DNA from: Takifugu bimaculatus
Taxonomy: Eukaryota; Chordata; Actinopteri; Tetraodontiformes; Tetraodontidae
DNA: 64,000 bases
Assembly (NCBI GenBank): GCA_004026145.2
Contig: CP034989.1
Span: forward strand, 8,207,442 to 8,271,441
Reading direction: 5' to 3'
Position 1 is the stretch's first letter, and the number at the start of each line of letters is the position of its first letter. Below, in pieces: positions 1 to 13,500 of this stretch. The translations under genes and the position numbers were made by a program. The notes under the pieces are model-generated. The model searched no databases and was not told the DNA's origin. It saw only the letters and a list, made by a program, of their open reading frames with translations.

Positions 1-869
1 TCCAGAAAGTTTGCTTCTATTTTTACTTTCAGTCAATCGGAAATGTGGCTGTAGAGCTAGCCAGTTTAATGTTAGCATATATGCTGTGCCTCCACTGGAG
101 GGCGCTACAAACCTCTCATTCATTTTTTTAGAGGGTGTTAAAAGCAAAAAAGACGTTGTTGTTCCCGCCCAAAATCAGGATTTTAAAGAGAAACCTCGAC
201 GTTGAGGGAATAATGTCAGGAGGTGAAATTAGGAAGTTCTGCAGAGAAAAAAAGAAGCGTGTGGGTGCAAAGAGGTGCAGCCGCCTCCATTAGTTTCCTG
301 CCAGCGTGCTCCACTATTGATTCTGACAGCAGCACTCAGGGAAAATGGCGTCCACGTTTACCCCGGATAATTAAAACGTCCGTCACGCCCCGTAGCCTCG
401 CCGCGGGAGACAAGCTCGGTCCGAAGTTTTAGCTTTGTTTACATTTGCGTGATATTTAAACCTCCCGCTATTCTCCAGCTGTTTCTCACTGAAGGTTTTT
501 ATTTTTTCCCCCCCTCCTGCAAAAACACAATTATGTCTGCAATTAGGGAATAATGATATTCATTATAGACCACAGATCCCTGCTGTTCGTCAGACTTCGG
601 AACGAATGGCGTCGCGCCTGGTCTCGCCGCGCCTCTCCCATATTTAGCCGCTGAGACAAAGATAACCGGCTGGCGTGCTTTTCTGCGTGGGAGCGTTTAA
701 TTGTCGGCCGGTTTTATCTGCGCCGCCTCGAGCCGTTGAAAGAGTTCGCCCCCCGTAGAAGGCGAACACTTTCGCCGCTTGTCAAGCAGATAAGACGGGA
801 GCGTGCCCCCGGGCCCGGGCCCCGCCCAGTTTAACCATCCCAGCTCGCTCTCCACTCTGGTCTCCGCAG
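1..869 (+). other. magi1 intron (3' part)
   Basis: This lies upstream of the first recognised exon. I could not find the exon for the first half of the split PDZ here. Short open frames are not conserved. The stretch from about 590 to 860 is GC-rich, but it lies inside the gene and shows no promoter sign I can defend. Confidence 0.6.
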
Positions 870-1550
870 GCGACGTCATCGTCTACATCAACGACGTGTG
901 CGTCCTGGGCACCACCCACTCCGACGTGGTCAAGCTGTTCCAGTCGGTGCCGATCGGCCAGAGCGTCACGCTGGTGCTGTGCCGCGGGTACCCGCTGCCC
1001 TACGACCCCGCGGAGGCCGCCGACACCGGCAACAGCACCGCCGCCGTCATCTCGCCGCTGGGCATCACGGAGCAGCGCCCCCTCCTGGTGAACGGGAGGA
1101 CGGGCTACGAGAACTACCTAGACTACCTTTCGCGCACGGCGCGGCTGATGGGCGATCCGGGCCAGGACCAGGTGAACGCCCAGCAGCAGCTGCTCCCTCC
1201 TCACCCGGGCGACACTCACTTAGACGGCTCGCTGCCTCCCCCTACTGGCGCCACTCCTCCTGACAGCGTGTCCATGGCGTCGTCCGGAACCACCCAGGGC
1301 GAGCTCCTGACCCTGACCATGGTGAAGGGCGTGGACGGTTTCGGCTTCACCATAGCGGACAGCGCCACGGGCCAGCGGGTCAAGCAGGTCCTGGAGCCGC
1401 TGGGCTGCCCGGGCATCTGCGAGGGAGACCTGATTGTGGAGATAAACAAGCAACCGGTGCACGGGTTCACGCACGCCCAGGTGGTGGAGCTCCTCAAGGA
1501 GTGCGGCGTGGGAGCCGAGACCTGCCTGGTGGTCCAGAGAGGCGGAGCAG
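870..1550 (+). CDS. magi1: magi1 exon: end of one PDZ, linker and complete next PDZ
   Basis: The acceptor is TCTCCGCAG at 869 and the donor GTAGGG is at 1551. The exon enters with two bases of a split glycine codon and leaves with one base of the next codon. It encodes GDVIVYINDVCVLG, the second half of a PDZ domain, then the conserved LCRGYPLPYDP boundary. A linker rich in Q, P and T follows, and then a full PDZ (TLTMVKGVDGFGFTIADS to TCLVVQRGG). The open frame runs on past the donor to 1894, but that extension has no family similarity and I treat it as intron. Confidence 0.9.
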
Positions 1551-4500
1551 GTAGGGGCGCTTCAAACGAGGCTGGGCTCAGCGGCGGTCTTAGATCTCCC
1601 CTCCTCTGCTCCTTATCTGCTCCTTCAGGCCGTCTGCCTTCTTATCTGTCCCATCTGCACGTGTGGTCCATTCCAAAGGTGCAGGAACTTATTGTGCAGT
1701 CCTGCAGCGTCTCTGAAGCGGGGCTCCTCTCAAGTGCCCCCCTTTGGTCCCTTTATATAAAAGCGGTGCGGTGGGTCGATAAATGGCTGAGTGTTTTCCA
1801 AGTTTCTCTCAGCGCTGGTGTTTTGGGTTCAGACAGATGTTTTCTGGGATGTTCGGCCTTTACCGGCTGTTTTTCCTCGGCCGCCGCGTCCTGACCGCAG
1901 GTCTGGGTCCGTAGCCAACTGAAACGTCTCTTCCAGCATTAGAATTTGCGAGCCGATGCAACCTATTGACTGTTCCTGACAGGGGAGGTGAAGCTCCAGC
2001 TGTGGTTTATAGGACAGGAGGGGGGTCTAAAAGGGCGGAAGAATGAAGGTTTCTGAACTTTAGCAGCCTGAATGAGGGGCTGCGAGCGCTTTGTTCCTCT
2101 GTGTGTTCCATAATGTCACATAATGCCAGCGGCCCGGCGCCACCGACGCCGCTGAGAGTTATTGCAAAGGTCAGCGGCGTCCTCTGAATGGATTTGGTTC
2201 CGTTTATTTTATTTCTTTTACCTCCGGTCTCGGTCAGCAGAGGGAGGATGATATCCCTGATGCTAATCTGTGGACACGCGTGGAGGACGTGGAGCCCTCC
2301 CAGAACCCGGGTCCCTCCGGGTCCCTGGGTCGACCTTCCTGACGTGAGCGGCGGCGTCTTCATACGCTGCATTTTACCTCATCAGCACGCGTCTCGCACA
2401 GGCACTTCAGCATCTGTTTGTGTCCGTTCCCGGCGGTACGACGAGCTGTGGCTCCTGGAAATTTAGAGAATCACCCAGTCGGCACAGACGTCAACGGCTC
2501 AGACGTCGCTAACGTCGCTGTCGGAGACGCCGGCCCTCCCCGAGCCACACAGCCTCAGTAACGTCTCTGTTCTTCCGCTCACATTAGCCTCACATTAGCC
2601 TCCGCTGTTTTAGCTCCTCGTCTCTGGGCTCCGCTGACGCCTTTGGGACGCTTGTTTGAAGCGAAGTTTCGGAAAGCGTTGGACCTATCGGGATGGTGGC
2701 GTGTTTGAAGGCTAGCTTAGCGCTCACATAGCCCCCCATTCATTGGTCTTTTCCGAGGGACGGCGGTTGTCTCCAATAGCATCTCCTGCTAATTAGCCGT
2801 ATAGTTTTCAGAGTTTAAGCTGCCATGCTTCGTTAGCATCAATGCTGCTTTCTCCAACAAGTTTCATTTCCATTTTCTCATTTAACCGCTGCGACTTGTT
2901 GAGCTTTCGACGCTGATGGACAAATGTCCCCCCCGTCCAGGGTTGAAGGTGACACGGAGGAGGGCGGGGCAGGGACCCGATTCATATATTCAGAGGCGTG
3001 TCCCTCTCACTGCCTGCGTTTTGGCTTTTCTCCCGTACGTTAGCGGAGGCACAGGCAGAAAGAGGCTGTGATTCAGCGGCGAGGACGGGGGTAGTAAAAG
3101 GTCAAGGGGGGGGGGCTCCTCTCACGTCCTTGACGCCACTTCTCCACCTTTATGAAATCATCCCAACTCTCAAGAACTTCATTCACAGTTTTTTTTTCAT
3201 TATCTCCACAGCTCAAAATACTGGACATTTTTACGTACAGGCTGAGTTTTACAGGTCTGGGTTGGCCACTAGGGGGCGTTGTTTTACGAAGTCACAGCTC
3301 CGCTACAATCATTAATAAAAACAGGAATGGACGAAGCCGCGGGCAGGATTCAGCTGGTTGTCGTCTTGTTTACGTTGACTGTCGTGTCATGATTCAGCTT
3401 TGATCCTTTGATCAGTGTCAGAACTCGTCAAAGCAGCAGATCGGTCATCAGGCTGTTTTCCATTTTCATTATTAAACTTGCCATCAGTCATTTTTTCATT
3501 ACCCCTCCCCCCCGAGGACGTTTCTGCTCAACGATAACCGACAGGTTTACGTTGCCAGTGAGGAATGACGGACAGGACGAGGAAATGATGAAACGTGCCT
3601 CTCCCCATCATCTCTCCGCTGTTTCAATCAAATCTTCCGCGCGTTAATCAAATCGCTCCGAGATTTATCTCGTCCATTTCCAGCCACCCGCCGTTCTGGC
3701 CACACCTCCATCACCTCCCCGCCGTCGTAAACCATCCCGCTAAAGGTTTTATCTGAGCTAAATCTTTCGCTTGTGCAGCTTGATCGTAATCATCTGGTCG
3801 TTGGGTCCTCGGCCATAAAAAGGTCGGCTCATCGCCCCAGAATGAGAGCGATTCTGCTCAAAGTGGCCAGTTAACGAAGCTCCGTTAGCCCACGCTCGTA
3901 GCAGACGCGCTATTTAGCCGTCCCTTAAATCCGGCGTTGACTCGAGTGTTTTTTGCCTCAGAAACGTGGGCGCCGTCTCTCAGCGGCGTTAATTAATGTG
4001 GGAACACGGGGGCAGGTTTGCCGTCAGTTCCTGTTAGCCTGCAGGGAGGAACCACTTACAATGCTAATATCAGATGCAGGGGTGGACACAAAAGCTGCTA
4101 ATGTGGCATTTGGCTATTGTTTACAGAACGGCACGGCCTATCGGGATGTTGTGCCCGATTTCAGCGTCCTACAATGTCTATTTACATTTGAATAAGTGCA
4201 AAATACAAAAACAAGCCAAAGGCTGGAGCAGAGAAAACAAAGCAGTGACTTTGGTTCACGACTTAAGCCTCAGAACACAAACGGACAAAGAAACCTTTTA
4301 GTAGCTAAACTCAGCTCTCGCTAATTTTGAGATGAGTTTGGAGTGGGAACAGATTGTGTGTGTGTGTGTGTGTGTGGGCGGGTGTGTGTTTGCTGTTGTA
4401 TTCTAACCTACCTCCTTTAGCATATTGCAGGCTTTGTCAGGCTTTGTTGTCGTAGCGGCAGCCGTTAGCCGCGGCCGTTAGCCGCTGAGACTTGTACTCA

Positions 4501-7500
4501 TTCGGGTTTGGCCGCCTCCCTCACTGCCCGCCCACACACCCTTGCTCGCCCGCTCCATGTAGCGACGTTCCCTTCAGCCGGCTCGTACGCGTGCCCACAT
4601 CTTCTTGTGCTCTCTGGGTAATTTACACGTCTCTGAGCTGACCTTTGACCCGAGGTCGGCCGCTGAAGAGCTGCCACGCAATGAAAGAGACAGAGGGTTC
4701 CGATTCGTCGGTCTTCTTCCGGCCATGGCGGGAATTAGCGTGTAATGAGACGGTGATTCCTGCGTGGTACCAGAAGAGGGAGCAGAGGCCCGTCGAGGCG
4801 GGCTCTCTGCCAGCGGAGCTCTGCCTGGCAGCCAGATTCCCCGTTCTCTCCCTGGAAGCTGAGACTGGATCCGTATGGAAGCACAAAGAGTTCAGAGGTT
4901 GAGTAAATGCTGATGCTAATTCAGATTGTGGCGAACAACACGGAGACCCCAGTGGCTGGAGAATTCCTCTGGATGCTCAACTTCTGAGTGGGAGGACTGG
5001 GATCTTTAACCCGTAAACGCTGCTGGTTCTACGTGGCTGTGCTGCTGTAGCATCATAGTTGACCACTTAAACCACTGTGCTGGGCTGATTCATGGACTTG
5101 GGTTTCCACCTGTGTGTGCCGATGCCTCTGTTAGCATCAAGGCTAAAGGGTTTCAGCACAACGGACAGCTCCCCTTTACTGTTGGTCCTTTTCTCCGTCT
5201 CAGCTGCAGCAAAACCTGAGCTGAGGGCGACAAAATGTCCACCGTCCCTGGACCGTAGCCTAGCCAAGCCTAGCCTAGCCTAGCCTAGCCTAGCCTTGCC
5301 TGGGACAGTTGTACACACAGGTTAGCTGCAACACTTCATGCCCTCCATGTGGGATTGAGCCGAAGCCCCATATAGCATCACTTCTCCTTTTCCGACCGTC
5401 TCCGGATCTTCTTTTTGGGGAAACATCTGGTTTTTTTTGTTTAAAGTTTCCATTTTCATCCCGCTGAGTCTTTTTTTGTGTTTGTTGGTCATTTCCCTGT
5501 TTCATTTATGGGTTTATCTGTTTTTGTTCCTTCTTTTAATCACATTTCCTGTGTTCCTGCCCTTTTTTTTCCACTCTCAAACATTTTTGTTTTCTCAACA
5601 TTGCAGGTCACTATTCACCCTGGAAGACCCCCAAGCAGGTAACACCCGCCCACCGCTGTTCAGCCCCCATTTCCTGCTTTTATAGAAGCGGTTAAATTCC
5701 CTACGCTCCGCACCTGTTGCCCTTGTCCCTGTCTGCGCTAATCACACGTTAAAAAAAAAGCTAATAGCGCGTTTATAACACCTATAACTCGGCCTTCGTA
5801 ACCCTCCTGATGATTCTCGCCGGCCCTGGGTTGCGTAACACCTCTCGACTTTATTAGATGGCGACGGGCTCAAGTATCATAACGTCGGGTCAGGTGTGAG
5901 TCACCTGAGGACTCGCCGCTGTAAAGGTTGTGCGCCCACTACAGAGCCTCCCAGTGCATTTTTATCTCCACTTTATTCGCAATTTATGCCTCTTTTTCTG
6001 CCTTTTAATGGCTTTAAAAGCTTTTCGCACTTTCCGACGATCCTTTCTTTGCTCCTTCGCCATTTCCTGTGTTTCTTTCTGCCACCTCTAAGTGGAAATC
6101 AAACCTCGGCGATGCTGGCGCTCAAACACGGGTCAACAGCACAGGCGACACTTTTCAGATGGAAGACAAACAGAATATTGATGTTCCCGTAAATTTGCCT
6201 TTCACAGAGCAAAAACCCAAACCGTCTTTACTCCCCCCGGTGGCCGGCTGCAGTATATAAACAGCAATTGATTAGCTTTTTCCTAGCGTGAATGTTAAAA
6301 CGTGATTAAACACACTCGTCTCAGGACCGGTTTTGTCCTCATTAAACAGTGCCAAAAATAAAATGCTAAGCTAATAAAGCAAAACAATGAAGTGTTACTG
6401 TGTCAAAACCTATTAGCTTTTAATGTTATAACAATCCCAAATTAGCGTAGCTTTTTCTTTCTTCTTTTGGGCGACACATTACCAACACATTAGCTCAGCT
6501 CATGTTATTATTTTATTTTTTTTCGTTTGTTTAATTTCTGTCACCTGATTTTCCACACTTTTTGTCTCACGTTTAGAGGTGAATCTGTCGCTAGCGCCGT
6601 TTGACGTGTTGCCGCGTCACCGTCGCTGTCAGCTTAACGTCGCACCGAGCGACCGGGTGTAATCTGACACCGTCCAACCCGACGCCGTCGCCTCAAACAC
6701 TTGAAAGAGGAAACGGAGGTAGATGTTTTGGGACAGTCGGTGCGTAAAATCTGGCTAATGCGATTTTTTCAAGTCAAATTTACGGTTAACTTTTGCTTTT
6801 ACTCAGAAAATCATCCGTCTCTCTTCTTCTTCACTTACATCCTGAATCCCAATAACAGGGCCCGGTACTGTTTTAGCCACTAACCTTGCTAACTGTAGCT
6901 TCTGTGCTGTTCCGCTATGGATTGATTGTCTGTTAATCCTCAACGCAGGAAGTCAAGTTTTGGGTTTCCTCCTCACCGTGCGATGGCGCGTGGATCCAAG
7001 CTTTCGTTAGTTTAGCTTGTAGCAATGCTAGCAACTCTGCATTCTGTCTTATTTGGAATCAAACCGCAACAAATGAAACTGTGAAATTCTTATTTTACTC
7101 TTTTCTCAGAGTAGTTGTTCTGGTAAAAAAAAGCTGACTAATATTAAGTGACAAGATTTAGCAGTTAGCGTGCTACAAATAAACATTTGTCCTGCGAAAT
7201 GTTTCTGTTTCTTAATGCTGCTTAGAACTGCTCTTTTCTTCTCTGCCTTTGAGTTTAGCAGGTTTGGAAGGCAAGCCTGAGCTTTCAGACCCTTTTTAGT
7301 GTCAAAAGCAGCAGCATTTCATTTATTACACATGAATAGCGTCTTCTGTGGCAGAAAATGCTAAAGCGTGATTGTCAGAAAGTCGTTGCGGGGGGGGGGG
7401 ACTGAAGGCTTGACAGAAAGGAGGATTAGCAAACACTCAAAGTTCATGAAAGCACTGTTGATGTCGTGGTTACCTAGCAACAATTGAGTGTGGCGTAAAA

Positions 7501-10500
7501 TATTGACCTGCAACAACTCCCCCCTCCCCTCATACCGCTGTGCTTTACAGGTTCTGGAGCAGTGGGAGTCCCAGCAGGGCCAGAGCAGCCCAGCTCAGAC
7601 CAGCTTGTCAGCACCTGTAATCCCCTACAGCGCCCCCTTCCCAACCCACCACCTCCACAGGGCCTCGGTCCCAGACTCCGCCTCCGAGGCCTTGGCCCTG
7701 GCCAAACCAGACCCCTATGACCTTTACGAGAAGTCCAGGGCTATCTTTGAGAGTAGGCGTAAGTACCAGAGTTCAAACTGCAGGTGCAGACAAGAAAAAC
7801 GGTACCTGGAGCTTCACGAGCTCCATAAACTGATAAATCAACACACAGGTGATCTTTGGAGGGAGGAGGGTTTGGTGCCGTGATGTTAAAACCTCCTGAT
7901 GTGTGTGAAACGTGGGGGAGGAGGCCGCTTCTGCTGTGATGGCACCATTAAAAATCTGCCTGTGTTGGCAAAAAAGGAGACATGATGGGTTTCTGGTTCA
8001 CACACAGCAGCTCTTCTAAAATCACTGCTAACTGTTGCTAATAGCACGTGGGGGAGGGGGGGTTCGGGCCGACCGTTGGACAGAAGGTGAGTGGAAAACT
8101 GTGACCTGGACTCGGGATACGTCTCTTATAGCTTTTGAACTTGAAAAATTTCAAACGTTAGTAGCAAAATTCTTTTCAGCTTTTGTTATAGTTTGATGAT
8201 CGATGTGGCAGAAAGAACGGTGAATCCATGCTAGCCCAGCGCCTCTGCTAGCTAATCTAGCATTCAGGTCCAATGGTCGGATGGCTGCGTGTTAGCAAAA
8301 AAGTTCTTTGTGAGTGCTAAGAACTAAGATGACCTTTGACCCTGTTAGGGAGGTCAGACCAATGGTACCTTAAAGATGTGGTAGAATGTGAATGTGTGTG
8401 TGTTTTCGTCCTTCATCTTGACACCTGGTCCTCAGACGGACAGGTCATGTCCTTTCCTGTACCTGTCCTCCGTCCTCCTCAGCTGTCCAGCTCTTCCTCG
8501 TGAGGTCAAACGGGCACGGATGATTATTTGACTGATTTACAGGCCAGTTCCAGGTCAAAGGTCAAAGCATCCAAACACTGGTTGTCATGAACCAGCCCAG
8601 ACGTCCTGGCTCCGCCCCCAACACCTGGTTTGACTGCAGTTTCTCTTTAGTGTCGTCCTTTCTCAGACCGGACCACCGCCGGCGTGCCGTTTCTACGGTA
8701 ACGACTGAACCGCCCCCCTGGGCTGCAGTCGGAAAGTGTGTTTATTTTTCCCGTGCCAGTGAGCTCAATCCTTCATCCGTGGTCGCGCTTCCCGTGAATT
8801 CTGGGACGCTCCCAGCCGACCTGTCCTGGTCCCTGTGTCTGTCCTCACGGCTGCTTCCTGTTCCCTTTTTTTCCAGAACCGGCCCAGCCCAGGAGCGTTT
8901 TCCCAGCGGACTCCTCAGGTAAGCTCCGCCCCTTTTAAACCCCCCGAAGCCACTCATCCGCCCCGGGGCCTCACGCTCCCCCCGTTCTCGCCGCAGGCGC
9001 CGACTTCCAGGACATCGAGGTGCACCTGCGGCGGCAGAAGTCAGGGTTCGGCTTCCGAGTGCTGGGCGGGGACGAGGCGGGGCAGCCTGTGAGTCCGGAG
9101 ACACGTGAGAAGGCTCGTATGGCGATGGGCGTGGAAACCTGTCACCTCTTCCTCTCTAACCCTCCACACACTGTGTAACCCCTGACCTCTGACCCCCGAG
9201 CGAGTGCGGGCTCTGGCTGCCGTGACACCAATAACAACCTCTTTAACCGTCACTGCACGCTGGCCGTGATCCGCGGTGCGCCGGAGCTAACGGAACACTT
9301 TCGATGACAGATCCTGATCGGCGCCATCATCGAGAAGAGCCCGGCGGACCTGGACGGACGCCTGCGGCCCGGCGACGAGCTGCTGTTTGTGGACGGGATC
9401 CCGGTGGTGGGGAAGCCGCACAGATACGTCATCGATCTGATGCACGGGGCGGCGAGGAACGGCCAGGTGAACCTGGTCATCCGGCGGAGGCTTCAGGCGG
9501 CAGGTGAGGACGGGCGCCGCTCGGCGACCTGTAACAGTTCAGGGAGGCGGGGTTAATCGTCTGGAAACAAGAACACACACATCCTCGCATTGCTATCTTT
9601 GCGGGGACTTTGCCCTGCGGTATTATTTAAAATGTGATTTATACAATAAATAAATAACTACTGGCTTATCAGCACATGCAGGCTCTCCATAAAAGAGAGG
9701 AGAAAACAACAAATCGGGTTTGTTTATGTAAAAATGAATTTTAAAAAAAAACGGAGGCAAATATCTTAAAATTAAAATGACATCATTTAAATCTGACTCG
9801 GTATTTTTAATTAAATAGACAAGCATTAGCAAGTAATGTCACTAGAACTCCACATGATGACACATGATGACATTATACCTGCCATCAAGCCTTCACGTCA
9901 CTTGAATCGCTATCATTTCCACGGCTATGAAATTAGCGGTGGCGTTGGTGAAGCCGATGTTTACCTGCTGTCATGTGTTTGCTAAATGGCTCGTCACAGG
10001 TTTGCTGAGTGGGTGGTGCAGATTTACTCCTTTTTTTCTTTAGCTGAAGCGTCTTTTGGTGTCTCTGTGCCTTCCGCTAGAATCTAGCAGCTAGAAATAC
10101 ACAATAATGTTAAATTCTATGAATACACACACACCCAGCTGTGTCCCCGAAGCTAAACCCAATTCTATCATCGACCTTATAAACGTATATTTTAATCTTC
10201 AAACAGTCCTTTGAAATTGCGAGGACCAGCCAAAATGGCCCCGCTGCACAAACAGGTCCCCACTTTGCTGGTTAAATGTAGATTGTGGTACCTGATATGT
10301 GGCAAATACAAGAAATCTCTCTCTCACACACACACACACACGTTCTTGTTCTGCAGTCATCATCAGGGTTCTGGGAGCATCACATGATCTCATTATCGCA
10401 GCCACTTTTCCCGCCGATCCACTTCATCCCACTCTCGTTCTGACTCACCGGCCTCCTCTGACGACCTTTCTTCCATCCTAATTGTCTGACTCCCACCGCC

Positions 10501-13500
10501 AGTTTGCGAGGTGTCGGTCGCCGCTCGCCGTCCGCTCTCTTTTTCCACCTCCGCTCACCTCATCGTCGCCCCCTGCAGGTGAGCCGCAGAACGGCCGCAG
10601 CCCCTGCTCGGCGTCGACGCAGCACAGCTCGCCCCGCAGCGACTTCACGTACGCCAACAGCACCGGTGCTGCCCAGACGGCCAACGCCGCCGCCGCTTCG
10701 GACAGGGCGCCGGCCAGCACGCAGCCCAGCGACGTCATCATCAGTCGGAAGGAGAGCGAAGGCTTCGGGTTCGTCATCATCAGCTCGCTGAACCGGCCCG
10801 AGGCGGCCGTGGCCAACGGTGAGTCGAGCTGTCGTTATGTGGTCGGGAGCGTTCGAGGGGTTCCGGGATAACGGAGGTTGAGCGTCAGGGAATTCTTCTT
10901 CTTTGGTGTTTTCAATTACATCTCCCTCCCACGACCTGTCAATCACCCCGCGCGGCTCGCCCACGCCCCCCTTTGAGAGAGAGAGACGCGTCACAGCTTC
11001 ACCTGCGGCGTGTTCTGTCCCCACGCAGCCGTGCCGCATAAAATCGGTCGCATCATCGAGGGCAGCCCGGCCGACCGCTGCGGGAAGCTGAAGGTGGGCG
11101 ACCGGATCCTGGCGGTGAACGGCCAGTCCATCGTTAGCATGCCGCACGCCGACATCGTCAAGCTAATCAAGGACGCCGGCCTGAGCGTCACGCTGAGGAT
11201 CATACCGCAGGAAGGTGAGTCGGACACGGCGCCGCCGCCGTCTGGCGTGCTGATCCGGACTGTTCCTGTGTTTGCCTGCAGAGGTCAGCAACCCCCCCTC
11301 AGCCCCCACCTCGGAGAAGCAGAGCCCGATGGCCCATCAGCACAGCCCCCAGAACCAGCTGAGCTCCGCGGCGGCCTCGCCGCCCAACCAGGCGGCGGCG
11401 GAACCGCTCGCTCCCGTCGGCCAGCCCATCCAGCACCAGAGTCCGGTGCCCCACCTGCCCGCCCCCCCGCCACAGACCTACCCCCACGAGAGCAGGTGAG
11501 CCGCCAAACGTCCGCAGACGCCCCCCTCCTCCCCGCTCGCCTCCCCCTGAGGTCTCGTCCTCTATGCTGTGGCTTCTGATTGGTCTGTTAGTTACAGGTC
11601 AGAGGTCAAGGCCCGGCAGGACGTCAAACCGGACATCAGGCAGCCGCCGTTCACAGACTACCGCCAGCCGCCGGTGGATTACCGCCACCCCCCCGTGGCG
11701 GACTACAGGCAGCCGCCAACACTGGAGTACAGACACCCGCCGCTGCTGGACTACAGACAGTTCACCATCCCCGAGTACAGGATGCCCCCCGTCCAGGTAC
11801 CACTGGACCCGCTGCCTGTGACAGCCGTGCTAGCACATTAGCTGTTAGCATGAGGGGAGAATTAGCAAAGATACGAGGGAACGTTTATTTGCCTTCACCT
11901 GTTTTAGTGTTTTCCCTCTTTATTTAAATGTGGACGTCTAATTCGAGCTTATTTCCCCACAGATGAAGGTGGAAACGGCTCCTTTAGTAGCTCGCTGATG
12001 CTTCAGGATGCTAACATGTTTAATCGCCTTCCCTCTGGAGGCGACCGCGATCACACTCTCTTTGCTTTTGTTCCCTCTTTGCTGAGTTCTGCTCCGGTTC
12101 CTCTAAACGGGGGTGGGGGGGTTCTGTTTGTCCCAGCTGGCCCAGGACTTTGACTTCTTCACGGTGGAGCTGGAGAAAAGCGTCAAGGGCTTCGGTTTTA
12201 GCATCCGCGGCGGGCGGGAGTACAAGATGGACCTGTTCGTCCTGAGGCTGGCGGACGACGGGCCGGCCATACGCAACGGGAGGATGAGGGTAGGTCCACC
12301 CGCCCGCCGTCGCCCCGGATCACATGTTAGCGCTAACTGCAAGATGCTATCGAGGTTCTCGGGAAGCGTCTGTCAGGTTGTTGCGTTTCTCTCTTTCCTC
12401 CATGTCGGGTTTTAATATTCCCAGATGAAGATGGATAAAACACACACGCTAACTTCAGTTGCTCAACCTTCCCTCTAGCTACAGCCGCCACCGTGCAGCT
12501 CAGCGGGAACTAGTGTTAGCTTCCCCGGCGCCGCGCTCGCTGTGCGAATTTGCCCTCATTTGTTTTGCGTGCTTCACTGCCGGCGGCATAAATTGCAACT
12601 TCCAGCAGAGGTTTTTCTCCGTTTGTCGCCTGTCCGCCTTCATCTGGTCTTTCTGACATCTTATATGTGCGCGGCCGTTAGCCGCGGCTGCTCCTCTCTC
12701 CTCGTCTGTAATGAACCTGTCAAAGATCGTTTGAACAGAATGGCCCCCAGAGGAGGAGCTCTTACCCTCCAGGCGGAGGGTGAGAGGGCGAAGGAAACAC
12801 TCGAATAAAGCGAGGAGTGCTAACACCAGCTAATGGGTGTCTTTCAGGTTCCAGTAGCTTCTTTAGCGTGAAATGATTGATTGATTGATTGCCGCTGAAT
12901 CGGCGTTAGCTTGTCTTTTTTCATTTATTAGCTAGACTGGACGCCGTGTTTGGTTAAACCTGTGGATTTAGCATGAATCCACCTTCTTAATTCACACCTC
13001 CACCGGACAATAGCCCTGATCCACCTTTGTGAGCTTTACCGGGAAAATGTCGGGAATTACGCAAGTCCAGCTCTTTAAGATGAAGCGGCTAGCTAGCATT
13101 GACGATACAACACGGAGTTGTTTTAGGTGATTAGAATTCATCACATCTTCATCAGCAGCGCAACACAACAGGAATCCGACATAATTCCTTTCAAATGTCG
13201 GAAACAAAGCCGTCATTAATTTCGCCATTTGGCTGCTGCTAATGCTAATTAGCAGCTGGCCGCAGGGCTGATGAGTTATAGATCCATATTGATCTCTGTA
13301 ATTGGCTGTCGTGGTGAAGCTCCTCGATATTCCATCTGCACCTTCGTTACACTGCTCCTCTCTTCACGCCTCCTCCGTTGTGTTTCCATCACTCGCCAAC
13401 ATGCTCGCCGCTAATTCCGGCTTGGCTTTAAAAGCTTCGTTATTGGAGCCGTAAATGAGTCTGAATGCGTTGACCTTCAGCGTGTTCCAGGTGGGAATGA

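Noticed and set aside
1551..1894. Extension of the magi1 exon frame past the donor
   Set aside because: The family continues with the SPWKTPK exon, the donor is good, and the extension has no similarity.
8587..9104. Open frames on both strands around the 42-bp and 92-bp magi1 exons
   Set aside because: The spliced reading explains the conserved peptide. The unspliced frames read through introns.
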